A stretch of 64,000 bases of DNA from contig BFEA01000452.1 in NCBI GenBank assembly GCA_003427395.1, positions 754,245 to 818,244 of the forward strand, written 5' to 3'. The stretch comes from Chara braunii (lineage: Eukaryota > Streptophyta > Charophyceae > Charales > Characeae). Below, piece by piece: positions 1 to 12,499 of this stretch. The notes beneath the pieces were generated by a model. That model was given only the letters and a program-made list of their open reading frames with translations. It was not told where the DNA came from and did no database searches. Within the stretch, counting starts at the first letter, position 1. Every line of letters begins with the position of its first letter. The translations under genes and the position numbers were made by a program.

Positions 1-52
1 GGTCGCAATCTGACCCATATTTCAATTTTGTCATTCGGCCTTTTTCTCTCTC

Positions 53-109
<57 letters not shown>

Positions 110-330
110 CTCTCTCTCTCGTGCGCATACTTAATCTCATTGCTTTGGCTACCTTCAAGTTGCCTTCCCCACGCCAACGCGGTAAACAATTACTGAAATA
201 CAAGACTTCGCAGCCCTAAGGCTGCGGTATAGTAGGTTTCTTCGTCCATGTCAAGCTGACATATTTTCAGTTGCGGGCCATTGGCGCACAAATGGGTTCT
301 AAGGGCGCAGAAACGTTGAGAAGGAAACCT
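1..330 (+). repeat. R1 dispersed/tandem repeat, partial copy
   Basis: The sequence starting "CGCAATCTGACCCATATT" recurs at about 5874 and 9722. The downstream blocks "CCCTAAGGCTGCG" and "GGGCCATTGGCGCACAAATG" recur near 6067 and 6130. A (CT)n tract sits at the same internal position in this copy and in the 5873 copy. Homology fades after about 330. I see no coding function. This is the left-most of at least four copies in the window. Confidence 0.75.
50..120. repeat. (CT)n microsatellite inside R1
   Basis: A nearly pure CT tract of about 70 bp with a TTTCTTTC interruption. The Ser-Leu reading frames over it are low-complexity artefacts. Confidence 0.95.
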
Positions 331-988
331 GTCAAAGTCTAGTGTAATTATACGTGATAAAGCTGCTCGAGCGCAGAATCTGTCTGCTTGTAAGCTCAAG
401 CCCTATTATCGTCTCTAATCGATCACGGAAGAAGCAACTCATGGATGAATTGTTTGTGTGGAATTCGTCCGTCGGTCAATCGACTGCCTCAACAAGCTGC
501 TGACTCACTCCCTTCTTCCCTCCCTCACCTCCCTCCTTCCCCCCTCCTTCCCCTTCTCTCTCCCCTGCCTTTCCGGACGTGGAAGTTCAGGCTTCAGGGG
601 CATTCGGCACCTACAGCAGCGAAAATACGATGCCTGCAAGGCATGGTGTGTATCTTGTACTTCGCTACTGTGAACGACTTAATTCCCGCTTTCTGGGGCA
701 CAGTCCCTTGTCAACTCTGCCATCGAGGTAGTTTAAAACACGTATTTTTCCAAGAAAGGGTCTTTTTTTCGGACATAGATGATGTGTTGGCCCTCCCTCG
801 ATGAAAGGAAGAGAAAACGTGAGGAAACGGATTGAAAAGTGGCACGCAATCATTTAAATTGACACTTAAGTAGATCGACTGACACACAAGACAACGAGAA
901 CTAATTGCCTGAAATGTGATGTGGAATCCGAAGTGATTGCCCAAAATGTGATGTGCAACGAGGGAAAAACACTCTTTTATCTCTCTTT
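331..988. other. No recognisable feature
   Basis: Mixed-composition sequence with a CT-rich patch at about 505-570. Short open frames exist on both strands but none has recognisable protein character. Confidence 0.5.
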
Positions 989-989
989 C

Positions 990-1235
<246 letters not shown>

Positions 1236-1380
1236 AGGGCTATAGTTCACAGGGTGGTGGGAGCTGGAAAGTAGTGCCGTAGGCACTGGTGGACACAGTG
1301 CTCTGTAGCCAACAGGCCCTTGGCCCATATGCGCACATTGATGGTTGAAGGCCAGCATGGGCAAGAACGACTGGTGATCG

Positions 1381-1787
1381 GGGCCATGCACCGGCAGACA
1401 GCCCAGATCCACTACCAGTCAGTAAAAATCAAGACTGGGCAAGATCTGGGCCATATGCTGGAGGATGCCCCAGATGCACGGCCGATCACCAGACATTCGG
1501 AACGGCTATGCATCTGACTGTTCTACACCTTTTGGTGATTGGCCCCTCATCTGGGCCATCCTTTGGTGCAAGGCCGGTGAACTGGGCCATGTCCCGGCAG
1601 ACAGCCCAGATCCACTACCAGTCAGTAAAAATTAAGACTGAACGGAGATCTGGGCCAAGTGCCGGAGGATGCCCCGATTGCGCAGCTGATTACCAAACAT
1701 TCAGAACGGCTATGCATCTGACTGGTCTACACTTTTTGGTGATTGGCCTCGGATCTGGGCCATCCTCTGGCGCACGGTCCAGACAGC
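1381..1787 (+). repeat. Tandem duplication, ~203 bp unit x2
   Basis: Unit 1 starts at 1381 (GGGCCATGCACCGGCAGACA) and unit 2 at 1584 (GGGCCATGTCCCGGCAGACA). Both contain "CCCAGATCCACTACCAGTCA" and "GGCTATGCATCTGACTG". No function is apparent. Confidence 0.9.
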
Positions 1788-2640
1788 TCCGTTATGACAA
1801 TTGGTTATTTCGAAAGAGCAGGCATTATCATTATTCATTTATTATTATTATTGATTATTATTAGTATTAATTATTATTATTGTGAGGATCTGGGTCCTCG
1901 GCAGGCCTAAGGGGCCTCTTGCTGCGGATGTGCCTGCCCTAAGTGAAGGCAGGCCTAACAAATCATGAGAGGCCCTAAGCTGTCAATATCGTATTTGGGG
2001 TCCAGGCAGTTTCGTCGCGCCAGTTGGTTGAGGGAAACACAGGCCGAGCAGCGAGACAATTCCACGGCCTTCCAGGCCTTTCCAAAATAATGCAGGCCCT
2101 GGACGAGAATCGCAGGCTCATACACAGATAGTTGGGAGGCCCAACCGAATGAGGCCCAGTAGCTGCAACAGAGGCGCAGCATCCTGGGGCCTACCGGAAG
2201 CTTCTGGGCCCAGGCCCAGGCCAGCCAGGCTGCAAAGGCAGGCAGGCTCTTTCCATATAGGAAAGAGCTCGCTGCCTGGAGCCTCATTGAGCACTTGCAT
2301 GCTGGCGGCAGCGCTGCAGGAGCGGACACTTGTGGGCTGCTGCTGGCGCTGAGAGGCAAGGTGCTAGCGTGTGCGGTCGTGCAGGGAGCAGGGCGCTGCT
2401 GAGGGCAGCGCCATAGCCCAGCCTCCATAGCTGGATGGGCTTGGACTACAGTGAGGCGCAGGGGTGGTCTTCGGGTGTACGGAGGAAAGACGTGGGTGTA
2501 AGAAGAGGGAGAGAGAGACAAGGATGATGATGATGATGATGTGAGGGCACATACCTGGTATTGGCGATAGTCTGCATAGGGCGACATCTTCAAGTACTTC
2601 ATGAGCTGCTGACGTCAACAGTTGCATTGTCAATTACTAG
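1788..2640. other. Unclassified region with GC-rich open frame
   Basis: An (ATT)-rich stretch at 1820-1880 is followed by GC-rich sequence. The minus strand is open at 1955-2602 (215 codons) with a Ser-rich and Trp/Ala-rich composition. I recognise no domain and do not call a gene. Confidence 0.3.
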
Positions 2641-2879
2641 GCAGATTGTAGCTGTGTAGGAAGTAGGCTGGGCGTCGAGCGCCAAGTAGGGAGATAGGGC
2701 CTGGACACTCATGTTGGTGGTGGAGAGAGCTAGCTCTCATTGACATTGGTTTTCAGTGTTACGAATCTTCATTGGTGTTATATTGGTGCATTTCTGCTTT
2801 CCGGACACTGTGATACTATCTGGCCTTCAATGTGATTGTGTATTCTGGTTATTGTCATCTCGCTACTGCTCATTTTCCT

Positions 2880-2945
2880 TGCATTATTATTGATAGTTAT
2901 TATTATTGATATTATTATTATTATTATTATTATTACTATTATTGA
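2880..2945. repeat. (ATT)n-type microsatellite
   Basis: Imperfect TTATTA repeats. The flanks at 2641-2879 and 2946-3885 contain short homopolymer-rich sequence and no gene I can support. A fragment resembling the LINE-tail core lies at about 3160-3187 on the minus strand. Confidence 0.8.
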
Positions 2946-3885
2946 CTACTGCTGGGCTGTTTTACCGGGCACCCAGGCTCCCAACTTGTGCCCAGATACA
3001 CGCACGGGTGCCCATCCGGGCATGACCCCCGGGCAGGGTTTTGGACACAGCTCCAGTGCAAAAAAAGAGAGAGAAAAAAATCAAAAAAGTTCCAGGAAAA
3101 AAAAACGTTGTGTAGAATTGGAATGCAAAGAACTTTTTTTTTCTCTTTTTTAAAAAAAAATTCCGAGAACTGGGCCCGGTGTCCCTTATATTTTAAAAAA
3201 GCCAGGAATCGGGCCTGGCATCTCTCACAAAAAGGAAGTGGTCCCGTCGAAGGGCGAGACATCAGCGGTCAAGCCCTCAGACCGGACCACAGCCTTATTA
3301 CAAACCCTAATCATGAAACCATCACTCCCTGGTGCCTGAGCCGACAGCCAACCTAGTCGCCCAGAATCAAAACAATATGCCACCAAAATTCCACCGGGTT
3401 GAAGAAAACTATGGAAACCACTGACAGATCATCAAAAGAGTAAAACAAACAAAGCAATTGACAGAAAAACCCCACCGACTCACAGCAGAGCATCTCTCCG
3501 ACTCTCTCGTATACAAAGCCCCATCTCTCGAATCCGCAACTACTTTCTTTCAAATAGAAAGCTTAAGCGAGATATCAACGACAGGAACCAGTGCATGACC
3601 AGCGCCAAATTGTGAGTATGCAACATTGATGTAGTCAACGGGCCCTAACACGGGCGTCCACGAACACTTGGGGAGAAGTCTCCCCCTCTTCCACTGTCAT
3701 GAGAGACCCAACTCTTCCTTTAAGGGAGGGTTCCCTAACGAGACAATGAAGATAGGGACATAAGTCTGCTTAGGACAGGACTACATCCTCCATCATGATG
3801 CTGGTTTCTAACAAGTAAACATGAATAGCATGTACACATTCCACACTGCAGCAGCGCTCGTTCATTCATTTCACTGATACCAGAC

Positions 3886-3886
3886 N

Positions 3887-3927
<41 letters not shown>

Positions 3928-3939
3928 GATCGTGCAGAA

Positions 3940-3982
<43 letters not shown>

Positions 3983-4003
3983 AAGAGAACGGATCGTGTG
4001 GAA

Positions 4004-4061
<58 letters not shown>
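3886..4061. repeat. (GA)n array punctuated by the same conserved spacer
   Basis: Three GA blocks are separated by near-identical spacers at about 3925-3946 and 3986-4008 (GGATCGTGYRGAACACGA). There is one ambiguous base (n) at 3886. See also 990-1234. Confidence 0.9.
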
Positions 4062-4063
<2 letters not shown>

Positions 4064-4876
4064 CTCACCGCACCGCTCACCAAATTTGTGGAGTAAAAAA
4101 ATAAGGAGGGTGCATCTTTCCACGTTCTACGAGGAGATGCATTCTTATTTTGTACTTTTTGTGGTTGGTGCGGGGAGGCCCAGGGATACAATCTCACGAA
4201 GAAACACACTTAATCGTTTGATGAATGAAGCTTCTTGTCCATGTCCGCTATTTCGCTTACACGTCTCAGACTGTGCGTGTGCGCGCGTCTGGTTGCAAGT
4301 AGAAACCGGTAACAAGATGGGTCAGTCCATTTGATAAGGTCCGTATATATTCAAAGAATGCGCTCGTCCAAGTCTACGAGACACCTTCCCAAGGCCCGCC
4401 CTTCCGGAACTTGGCGCCCCTTTCGGGCCTCCATCCAAAACATAAGTACGGACCTGGCCACACTGGCTAATGGCCATTTCCGGGAGCGTACACAGGGCCT
4501 TGAATTCAATGTGTGCACTTCGGGTGCAGATTTTCTTTTTCTCTTTTTTGGGGGGGATAACTTGCACCCCCCCCCCTTATAAAATACCCACCAGAAGTTG
4601 AGATATATGCCAAAGTTCGCCTGAAAGATGTGGGTAGAGTGGAATGCCCTTTTGGGCCGAAATCTTTGTGTTACGCCCCTGTAAGGCGGGTGCTCAAATT
4701 TGCAATCGGGACCTCAGGGCACGGGTGTGCAGCCCGCAGTTTGTTTGTTGATGTGGTTGGGGAAGGGTAAGGTAGTGATTATGCCGTGTGTATGTTTTGT
4801 CATGTTTGTTTTCTATACACAACTGGAAGAGAGTGTGTGTGTGTGGTCCAGTTGGTGCTTTATTCACGATGTTCAT

Positions 4877-4974
4877 GGGAAGCTGGACCCAGTTTCCAGC
4901 AGGTGGCACTCCCCATCAGTAGACAGGAGAATGCGTGTGCGTCTGTATGTGAGAGTGAGTGAGTGAGTGTGTGC

Positions 4975-5011
<37 letters not shown>

Positions 5012-5018
5012 TGTAGGG

Positions 5019-5099
<81 letters not shown>

Positions 5100-5169
5100 C
5101 TGCAGCATGCAGCATCTAAGTTGCGGGGAGCACGAGGGCAGGCGCCGACCTCCAAAAAAAAAAAAAAAA
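4877..5169 (+). mobile_element. Short retroposon / LINE 3' tail with poly-A (copy A)
   Basis: It begins with the shared core (GAAGCTGGACCCAGTTTCCA, then GGTGGCACTCCCCATCAGTAGA) and ends in a poly-A tract at about 5154-5169. An alternating (GT)n/(GA)n microsatellite at about 4960-5099 lies between core and tail. The same core, followed by poly-A, occurs at 18492, 21384, 41652, 44677 and 49953. The 49953 copy is the 3' end of a plus-strand LINE. Confidence 0.6.
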
Positions 5170-5181
5170 GTTATCTTCACA

Positions 5182-5872
5182 GCCCTAAGGCTGCGTTATA
5201 ATGGGTTTCCGCGTTTGTGTCAAGGTGTCGCATTTTCAGCAGCGGCCGACCAGGACGCAAAGTGGGTTCTTAGGGGGCAAAAAGTTTTGGGGGACCAGTC
5301 CTTGGCGAAATTGCGGACTACCTACAACTAGCTCTAGTAGAACCGGGAGTTTTGGAAAAAGGAAGGACCGGTCCTTGGGTGGAAGCGGACCCCAAAAGGA
5401 AAAGAGGCCATTGCCCTCAGGCCCAGGTGTCAAGGCAGGGTCTGGTGCGGACGGGCGTGAACGTTGCCTTCCACCAGTCCACTATACACAAAAGGGGTGC
5501 CGACGGGTCCAGTCCCGCAATTTGCAAGGGGCAACTTTGATAATTTTTTGTGCTCACAAGGATTCGCAGGAAATTTTGAAAATTTGAGAATCCGTAGATT
5601 TGGTTGTGATCTTTCCAGGAAAAATATCAGAATTTTTTTTTAATATCACTAAGACTGCGAAATCATCACCACGCACATTTGACACCTTTTCCATTTTTTG
5701 CACTCATTCATGTGCAGGTCAAGGAAAAAGTACTCCAACTCCAATGATTTTTTGCGCTCTGAAGAATGCATGAAAATGCTGAAAATTGGACTGCTCATAA
5801 ATTTTGTTGTGATCTTTCGAGCTAAAATATTAAATAAAGTTTTAAATTTTATTTTAGCTGTGAAATAGATCG
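5182..5872 (+). repeat. R1 tandem repeat, unit A (5' end missing)
   Basis: It starts at "CAGCCCTAAGGCTGCG" and runs to "CTGTGAAATAGATC", directly abutting unit B. It shares with unit B the "GTGATCTTTCCAGGA" and "CATTTTCCATTTTT" blocks. No coding sequence is recognised. Confidence 0.8.
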
Positions 5873-5911
5873 CGGCCTCAATCTGACCCATATTTCAATT
5901 TTGTCATTCAG

Positions 5912-5975
<64 letters not shown>

Positions 5976-6700
5976 GCGCGAACTTAATCTCGTTGCTTTG
6001 GCTACCTTAAAGTTGTGTTCCCCACGCCCATGCAGTAGAATATTACGGGAATACAAGACTTTACAACCCTAAGGCTGCGCTATAGTAGGTTTCTGCGTCC
6101 GTGTCAAGGTGACACATTTTCAGTTGTGGGCCATTGGCGCACAAATGGGTTTTAAGGGGGTGAAAGTTGTTGGGGAACCGGTTCACCACGTTTTTACAGA
6201 CTACCTACAACTGTCGCATGTAGAACTGGTATGGTAGCAAAGTTGGAGGAGCGGACCTTCCTTGCATGTGAACTGCAAAAGGGGCTAAAGAAAAAACTCA
6301 TTTGCCAATGCCCTTAGGCCCAGGCATTGAGGCAGGGTCTGGTGTTGATGTGCGTGAACGCTGCTTTCCACTAGGCCCCTACACAAAATGGATGCCAGCT
6401 GGTACAATCTCGCAATTTGCATTAGGCAACTTTGATGATTTTTTATGCGCAGAATGATCTTTCTAGGAGAAATATCAGAAAAACTTCAAAAAGCTTAAAG
6501 AACGAGAAATAATCACCGCGCCGATTTGACACATTTTCCATTTTTGCCACTCAACCATATGTGGGCCAAGGAAAAAATACTTCAATTTAAGTGTTTTTTT
6601 CTCGCTCAAAAGAATACGTGAAAAAACTTGAAAATTGGATTGCGCATAGGTTTTGTTGTGATCTTTCCAGTAAAATATTTTAAAAATCATTTTAAATTTA
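5873..6700 (+). repeat. R1 tandem repeat, unit B
   Basis: A nearly complete unit of ~830 bp that includes a (CT)n tract at 5913-5973. It ends "TTTTAAATTTA", where the 6701-9693 insertion interrupts the array. The array resumes at 9694. Confidence 0.85.
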
Positions 6701-9693
6701 GGTTACCAGAGTGACTCAAGTCCACTTGCCCGACCGGGTCAAAAAGAAAAAAAATAGTAAATTAAAAAACTAAAATTTTAATTTTAATTTGTATTTTAAA
6801 TTTACTGAAGAATTTGAATTGACTGTGAGGCAAACGTTATTGAGTTTATTTTTTTGCATAACATAGTTTGTTTTTGGATTTTTGGGATTTTTTTTTTTTC
6901 CTTTGGTTGGGACCTTCCCTGGTCCTTTCATGTGACGCGCAACCTCACGCCCTGTGCTGTCTTTCGTTCGGAGTGTGAGACGTGCGGAAAAAGGGGCCCA
7001 GAGAGACAGCAAGATGGGGTGTGGATTTTTGGAAAATGAGTGTGGAGACACAGACGGAACTGAAATCCCCCGTGTTGATCCGATGAAGCAAGTCGATTGC
7101 TTTCGCGCGTCGCGGAATGCGTGCGCGAATAAGGCGCGAAGAGAGAAAATCCAGATTCAATCCAAAAAGTATTGTCGGACTTTCTACCGTGCAACGGCCC
7201 GTCGTTTAGAGCGGAAGGGTTTTGGTACGCTCCGCGTGTCCCGTTTTCATATCAAATGTCGTCGTCGTTCGATGGTCAGTTCTGAGTCTGACGCGGATGG
7301 TCTCAGCCGAGTGGCTCTTTCCTTATGCTCTTCCTCACTCCGTATTCGGTAGGGGAAGTCCTTCGCTTCGTAGCGACCGAAGCGCTGGCACTCTGTGCAC
7401 AGGGTTCGAGGCCAATGGGGCGCCACTGCCGCCCACGGAATGACGATCAGCTCGTTAAAGGACAACAATATCGAGTAGGGTGGAAAGTGCGTATCAATAA
7501 TGACAAACCCAGCTTCTACAAATCCTGAACAACGGTCGGCCGGAGGGAAGTAATATTGCCCGCCGATTTGTGCGACAGCTTCTCGTACGTCCCACTCGCA
7601 TACACGTGTCCTTTCCTCGTTGTAGGGAAAAGGTCGTGTTGTGATGGGAGATATTGGAGGCTGGCGCCTGATCGAAGGGTGCATGTCAGTCCACATATCA
7701 ATCAACCGCCAATATCTCGAGACATCATCAAGAATAGAAAACACTCACGCATCCCCCCCCCAATCAATCCTTTTTGACACACGAGAGAGAAAAGAAAAAC
7801 ACGCATCAACTTAATCATGCATATGGCTAAGGGACCGACCCGCGACTCAGTTTTAGTGAGCCCACACAACGTAGTCCCCGACGCCCTGTTTCTCAAGGCC
7901 GCCCGGTGACTTGGCTGCTGATGTCGTGCAGCATAAGGCAGATGGCATGCGCAGTACAAACGGAGCTACATATCTAAACACTCTTGCATTCTCGAACCAA
8001 ATCCCGACGAGGATCGTCTAATAAAAAAAAAGGAGTCACTCGTCTCCATACATGCATTCACTGTGGAAGGTGCGAAAATGAGACATGCATAGGAAAAGTT
8101 GGATCACATTGCACAGTACGCATGCATCCACCGTTCACAAGACAAGAAGACGGGGTCCTTGCGTAGGAGGATTACCCATGAAACTAATGGAAGAGTTCCA
8201 GAAGAGGTTCACACAGAAGCAAGATGCCGACTCATTCCCATTCAGGAAAGGGACAATCATTCAGACGCATCATCATTCACGAGGAAAGAGAGAGAGAGAG
8301 AGAGGGAGAGTGAGAGTCGAAGGAAAAACATCAAAATAGAAGATGACAAGGTCCGAAAAGAGAAAAGTTCGGCGTCACCGCCGTACACTTACGCCAAAGA
8401 TAACAATCTGCAACAAAGGCGCATTCGTCGTTAATCCCAATATGGCCCCGGGCTAATCATCACTCACTCAACTCCAATCGTCGAAACTCGTACCCGCAAC
8501 GACGATCCCGGTCGTCGCGTGCTAACTCCCACCACTGCAATCGTCACCCCGCTGTCGTAAACTCGACACGGTCCGCCCGGATCCCACAGTCCGTTAGGCG
8601 ATCAAGCGGGCAACCGGCCAGCCTATTGTCAGCCCGACAGGACTTTCTGACTCGCATCAATCCACTCTGCCTAGCCACTGCTTCCCGGAAGCTGGCTTAG
8701 GAGTCGAGAACGTAAGAGAGAGGTTTGCGGACGCGCTTGCGGGTTTTATAGTTGCGACAAGGGAGATAGAAGGGGGAGAAAGCGAAGGGTAAGAAGAGAA
8801 GCAGGAGGAGAAGACTTTGAGAAGAGTGCTCTGTGAACGCCATGTTGATCCCTCGGAACTCGAGGTTCAATCAATCAGATTCGTGGCGCAATAGGAAGAT
8901 CCTATTGATCCACGCACCTGATTGGCGAACGGGAGCTATCGATGGATCGACGGGGCGTCGTGCGCCAAACTCAGAGGGTGAGAAGAGAAAAGGCGCGAGA
9001 AGTAGCGCAAGACGGGTCCAAGATTCAGATGATCAAGAAAGAGAAATGGGCGCGCAAAAAGCAAAGCGAGAGAGAGAGAAACAGTTACGCGGAGAGAGAA
9101 TAAAGGAGGGAGAAGGGAAAGGAGGCGCGGGAGGGAGCGATGCGGGGGACAGAGAGGAGAAAGCTTGCACACGCGGCGTCGTCAACAAAAAGAGAGAAAA
9201 GGCACCAAAACAGTTACAGCTTGCTTCTATCCTAATTCAAAATTGAAATCACCATATCCGCGCGCGAAAAAAAAGAGACGCGGGAAAAGAAAAATCTTAT
9301 GCCTATTCGTATTCATGCAAAATTTCGAGAGTTTTTCCCGATGCGACCAAGAGCATTCACACATACAAAAAGGACACGTCGAAGTTCCGCTTATCCCGGA
9401 ATTCCCAACTGCCGGGCCCAATTCCGCGCGCTTGCTAAGGCGCACGTAAATTCCCATGTATTTCCCGACTTGCAAAGAAAAGGAAAATCAGAACCCGAAA
9501 ATAAAAAAGGCTTCAAGAAAGAAGGGAAATGCGACATCGGAAAACAAGAAAACGAAAAAGGGGATTTTAATGGGGCTGGTATGATTCAAAACAGGGGTAC
9601 GAAAGATAGCATGGGTTCGGGAAGCAGCTCGTCACATGCACGACCAGACCGCCTTGGGAAAATAGGGTGACCCGGGCGGCCCGGCTGGTAGCC
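6701..9693. mobile_element. ~3.0 kb TIR insertion with TA target duplication
   Basis: Left end GGTTACCAG, right end (reverse complement) GGCTACCAG. The dinucleotide TA flanks both sides (6699-6700, 9694-9695). Removing the insertion restores the R1 repeat, because 6681-6700 joined to 9696 onward reads through like the 5840-5890 unit boundary. Terminal GC-rich arms (CCGACCGGGTC; GGGCCGCCCGGGTC) and an internal block at about 6796-6890 resemble the small TIR elements at 32.3 and 36.7-38.8 kb. No transposase is recognised. The interior includes a minus-strand open frame (7247-7744) and purine-rich sequence at about 8280-9200. Confidence 0.65.
7247..7744 (-). CDS. Unrecognised open frame inside TIR insertion
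   Basis: 165 codons with non-repetitive, protein-like composition, including "CEWDVREAVAQIGGQ" and "FVIIDTHFPPYSILL". I do not recognise a family. Because it lies within the 6701-9693 insertion, it may be a captured host exon or the remnant of an element-encoded protein. No clear splice structure, promoter or transposase motif is seen. Low confidence that it is expressed. Confidence 0.25.
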   Translation of the reverse strand: MFSILDDVSRYWRLIDMWTDMHPSIRRQPPISPITTRPFPYNEERTRVCEWDVREAVAQIGGQYYFPPADRCSGFVEAGFVIIDTHFPPYSILLSFNELIVIPWAAVAPHWPRTLCTECQRFGRYEAKDFPYRIRSEEEHKERATRLRPSASDSELTIERRRHLI

Positions 9694-9862
9694 TAGTTTT
9701 ATATGTGAAATAGATCTCGGTCGCAATCTGACCCATATTCCAATTTTGCCATTCAACCTCTCTCTCTCTGTCTGACATACATGCGTGCACTTAGTCTCAT
9801 TGTTTTGGCTACCTTAGGGCTGTGTCCCCCTCGCCCACGCAGTAGACAATTTTTCTTTTCGA
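9694..9862 (+). repeat. R1 tandem repeat, unit C (truncated)
   Basis: Resumes the R1 array after the insertion (GTGAAATAGATCTCGGTCGC, then CAATCTGACCCATAT). The CT tract here is much shorter. Homology is lost after the "CCCACGCAGTAGACAATT" block. Confidence 0.8.
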
Positions 9863-12499
9863 AATTCGAATAGAAATGGTACACGTATTCGAATACGTGT
9901 ACGGATCTATTCGAAGTGCTCCGCTATTCAAGAAAAATGGACTCACGCTGTTTCGATTTCGAAATGTTCAAAATTCAAGGACCACAGGCTCCTTGGCCTC
10001 CTACGGACAGCTATTGGTCCTACTTGGTCCCGCCTCTTGCAAGGATCCAAAACCTAAAAATGCCCACCCTCCCCAAGGACCACAGACGTTGAAATTTCAA
10101 TGATGTTGAAAGTCTCAAGGGACAAAACGCACCACTGATGGGCTGCGAAATGTCTGGGTTTTGGCCTTTTGCAACCGGACCTTGGAAAAGTTGGCAAGTA
10201 CCGAGATATTTTGCAAAGTTGGATGGTACCCTGTAGTGATATATGGGGGATCCAACTGGCACGAGCGGTATTTTACTTTTTTTTTTCTTGGCAGAGGGGC
10301 ATTCCGCTCTACGCACATCTTTGATAGACATTTTGACAAATATCTTAACTTAGGCTGGGACCCCACTGCAGTATGGATGAAAAAGAGGTTTGGCCATGAA
10401 AAGAGGGCAAATCATTTTGGTAAGTCGGAAAGTATTTTTTTCGAGACTCCATCGCAGAGGACCAAATGCGCTTGCAAAACCTTTGGAAATCAGTTGAGCC
10501 AATCGTTGCCTGTTTCCGTTGGCACTCATTCATTTTTTTCTTTTCTTCGGTTTTTTTTTTTTTTTTTTTGCCACTCTTCATCGCTATTGGCTGGTCCCTC
10601 CCGTGAGACTTTTCCAGGAATGACATGCCCTTCCTCCTACCCTCTAGACTCGGCACAAAATTGCAGTGAAGAATCTTCCCTTGAGACTTTTCCAGGCCAT
10701 GGACTATGTGGGGTCTTGGAAAAGGTTTTGCGTAATAAATTTCATCTTTTCCTGGACATTTGCAGAAGGCTGTGGGGTCCTGGAAACAATTTTGCGGCAG
10801 AGTTTTTCCTTTCCGTGGTCCTGTGGGGTCCAACCCTTATGGGGATATTTTACTATTTTACAATTCATCCTTTTTTTTTTGCTTCCCCTTTGTTTTCCAA
10901 AAAAAAGGCGACTACCTTGAGATATTTATCATTGAACTGACTGACCCTATGCAATTCAGAAGTACGTTGTTGTGTTCATTTAACTACATCTTTTTAATAT
11001 GCCAAGAGATTCGTGACCGGCTCAAAAGATGTTTCATTGGGAAACATGCCCAGCGCACCTTACATCATGGACCGCAGTTGTCGGGATGAGCAAGGCACAC
11101 TAGCCAAGCGGATCCTTGACCACAACATATCAAAGTAGCTCAATCTACACAATACCCTAAAAAAACGAAGAAATCCTGACTCCTGTATCCCAATCCAAAA
11201 AATCCACAGTCACCTAATTACTCAACAACCCTAATTAGGCTCCACAATTGTCACCAACCCTAGTTAGATCCCCTAATTAAAAAAAAAAAGAGCCCCCACA
11301 TCATGACTAAACTGTCACTCCACACTAACAATGGTAATTACGGAGCCTATAACTATAAACTAACAATCATACTGCAGTTGGTTTCGAACTCGGGTCTGTA
11401 TTTCAGGGGTTGATTTGGTTTCGAACTCGGGCCTGTTGGTACTGGTGCAAAATTTTTAGTACGGCCCTTGTGCAAGGATGACATGCATAAATCGAGAAAT
11501 GGTCCAATTTTTTTATATGGAATGTAGTAGCTGAGGATGACATGCATAACTAGAGAAATGGGCCAAAGTTTTTTAATGGAGTTTAGTAGCTAAGTAGCAG
11601 AAAGTGCAGAGCTCTCAAGCTGAGAAGGGACACTTGGTAAAAAAAAAAAAAAAAAAATGAATTCAGTGTGTCAGATAGAATTCGGGAGTTGCCAGAATGC
11701 AGTGCCTGAGAGCACTCCCGAAATCCCCTTGGTCTCTCAGTTTCCAGAAAACTCCTTTGGATTTCCAAGTTCCTTTCAAGAATTTCTGATAGACCTCCTT
11801 TGGACCTTTGAGTTCCCTTCAAGATTCGGGAGTAGAGCTTGGAGCTCGACGGGACAACAACCTTTTGTGAGAATGTGTCAAACTGAACTTGTCAGAAAGA
11901 GGCATCTATCGGGCATTGCTATACTGAAAATCACCATTTTAGGGAGTGTAGCCTTACCACACTCAGTCCCGAAAGTAATCAGTTAGTAGAAGCTCGGGCA
12001 TTGTCAGGGTTTCAGATTTTGCGAGCACTCTTGAAACCCGTTTGTCCTCCAGCCTACAAAAGTGCAGTTTCAGGAAACCTCAGTGGGTGGGCTCGAGCAG
12101 TCCCAAAACGTCCCAAAGTCTGAAACTGTAATTCACATACGACACACTAGGATCCATGCCTTTTCCCATTCGAATGTATCCTCAACCAACCTTGTTACCT
12201 TGGATTTCGAGAGCAAAGTATGGAAAAGGGCACTCTTGGGTTTTCCCACCATCCAAGGTTCAAGGGTGCTCATGTATCCTTTTTGGGGATTTGGGAGTGG
12301 TGTGGCAAGGCCCATCATTTCAAGAAATTGAGAGCGTCCCATTCGAGGGCACAATCTGGCAAAAGGCACTCCCGAATGGTATTTCATGCCCGAGAGCACT
12401 CCCCAATTTTTTCTTCGACTTGGAAGTGGTGTGACAAGGCCTTATGATGATCTGTTTCTGCATGTGTGTGAATTTTCTGCGCGGCCGGTGTTGGGCAAC
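9863..12499. other. Unclassified region
   Basis: A plus-strand frame is open from 10161 to 10940 (259 codons) but is T-rich, contains a poly-Phe run from a poly-T tract, and has no recognisable domain. A ~60 bp segment at about 10297-10355 matches 42592-42655. Short direct repeats around "GGATGACATGCATAA" lie at 11466-11560, and repeated "CACTCCCGAA" blocks at 11700-12420. A poly-A tract lies at 11640-11657. No gene is supported. Confidence 0.4.

Noticed and set aside
4860-5180. His-Thr and Ser-Leu rich frames
   Set aside because: Translation of the (GT)n/(GA)n tract within a retroposon tail.
7247-7744. Transposase of the 3 kb TIR element
   Set aside because: No DDE/DDD signature or DNA-binding motif is visible, so I list it only as an unrecognised frame.
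10161-10940. 259-codon plus-strand frame
   Set aside because: T-rich, includes a poly-Phe run, no domain, and overlaps dispersed repeat sequence. Not convincing as a gene.
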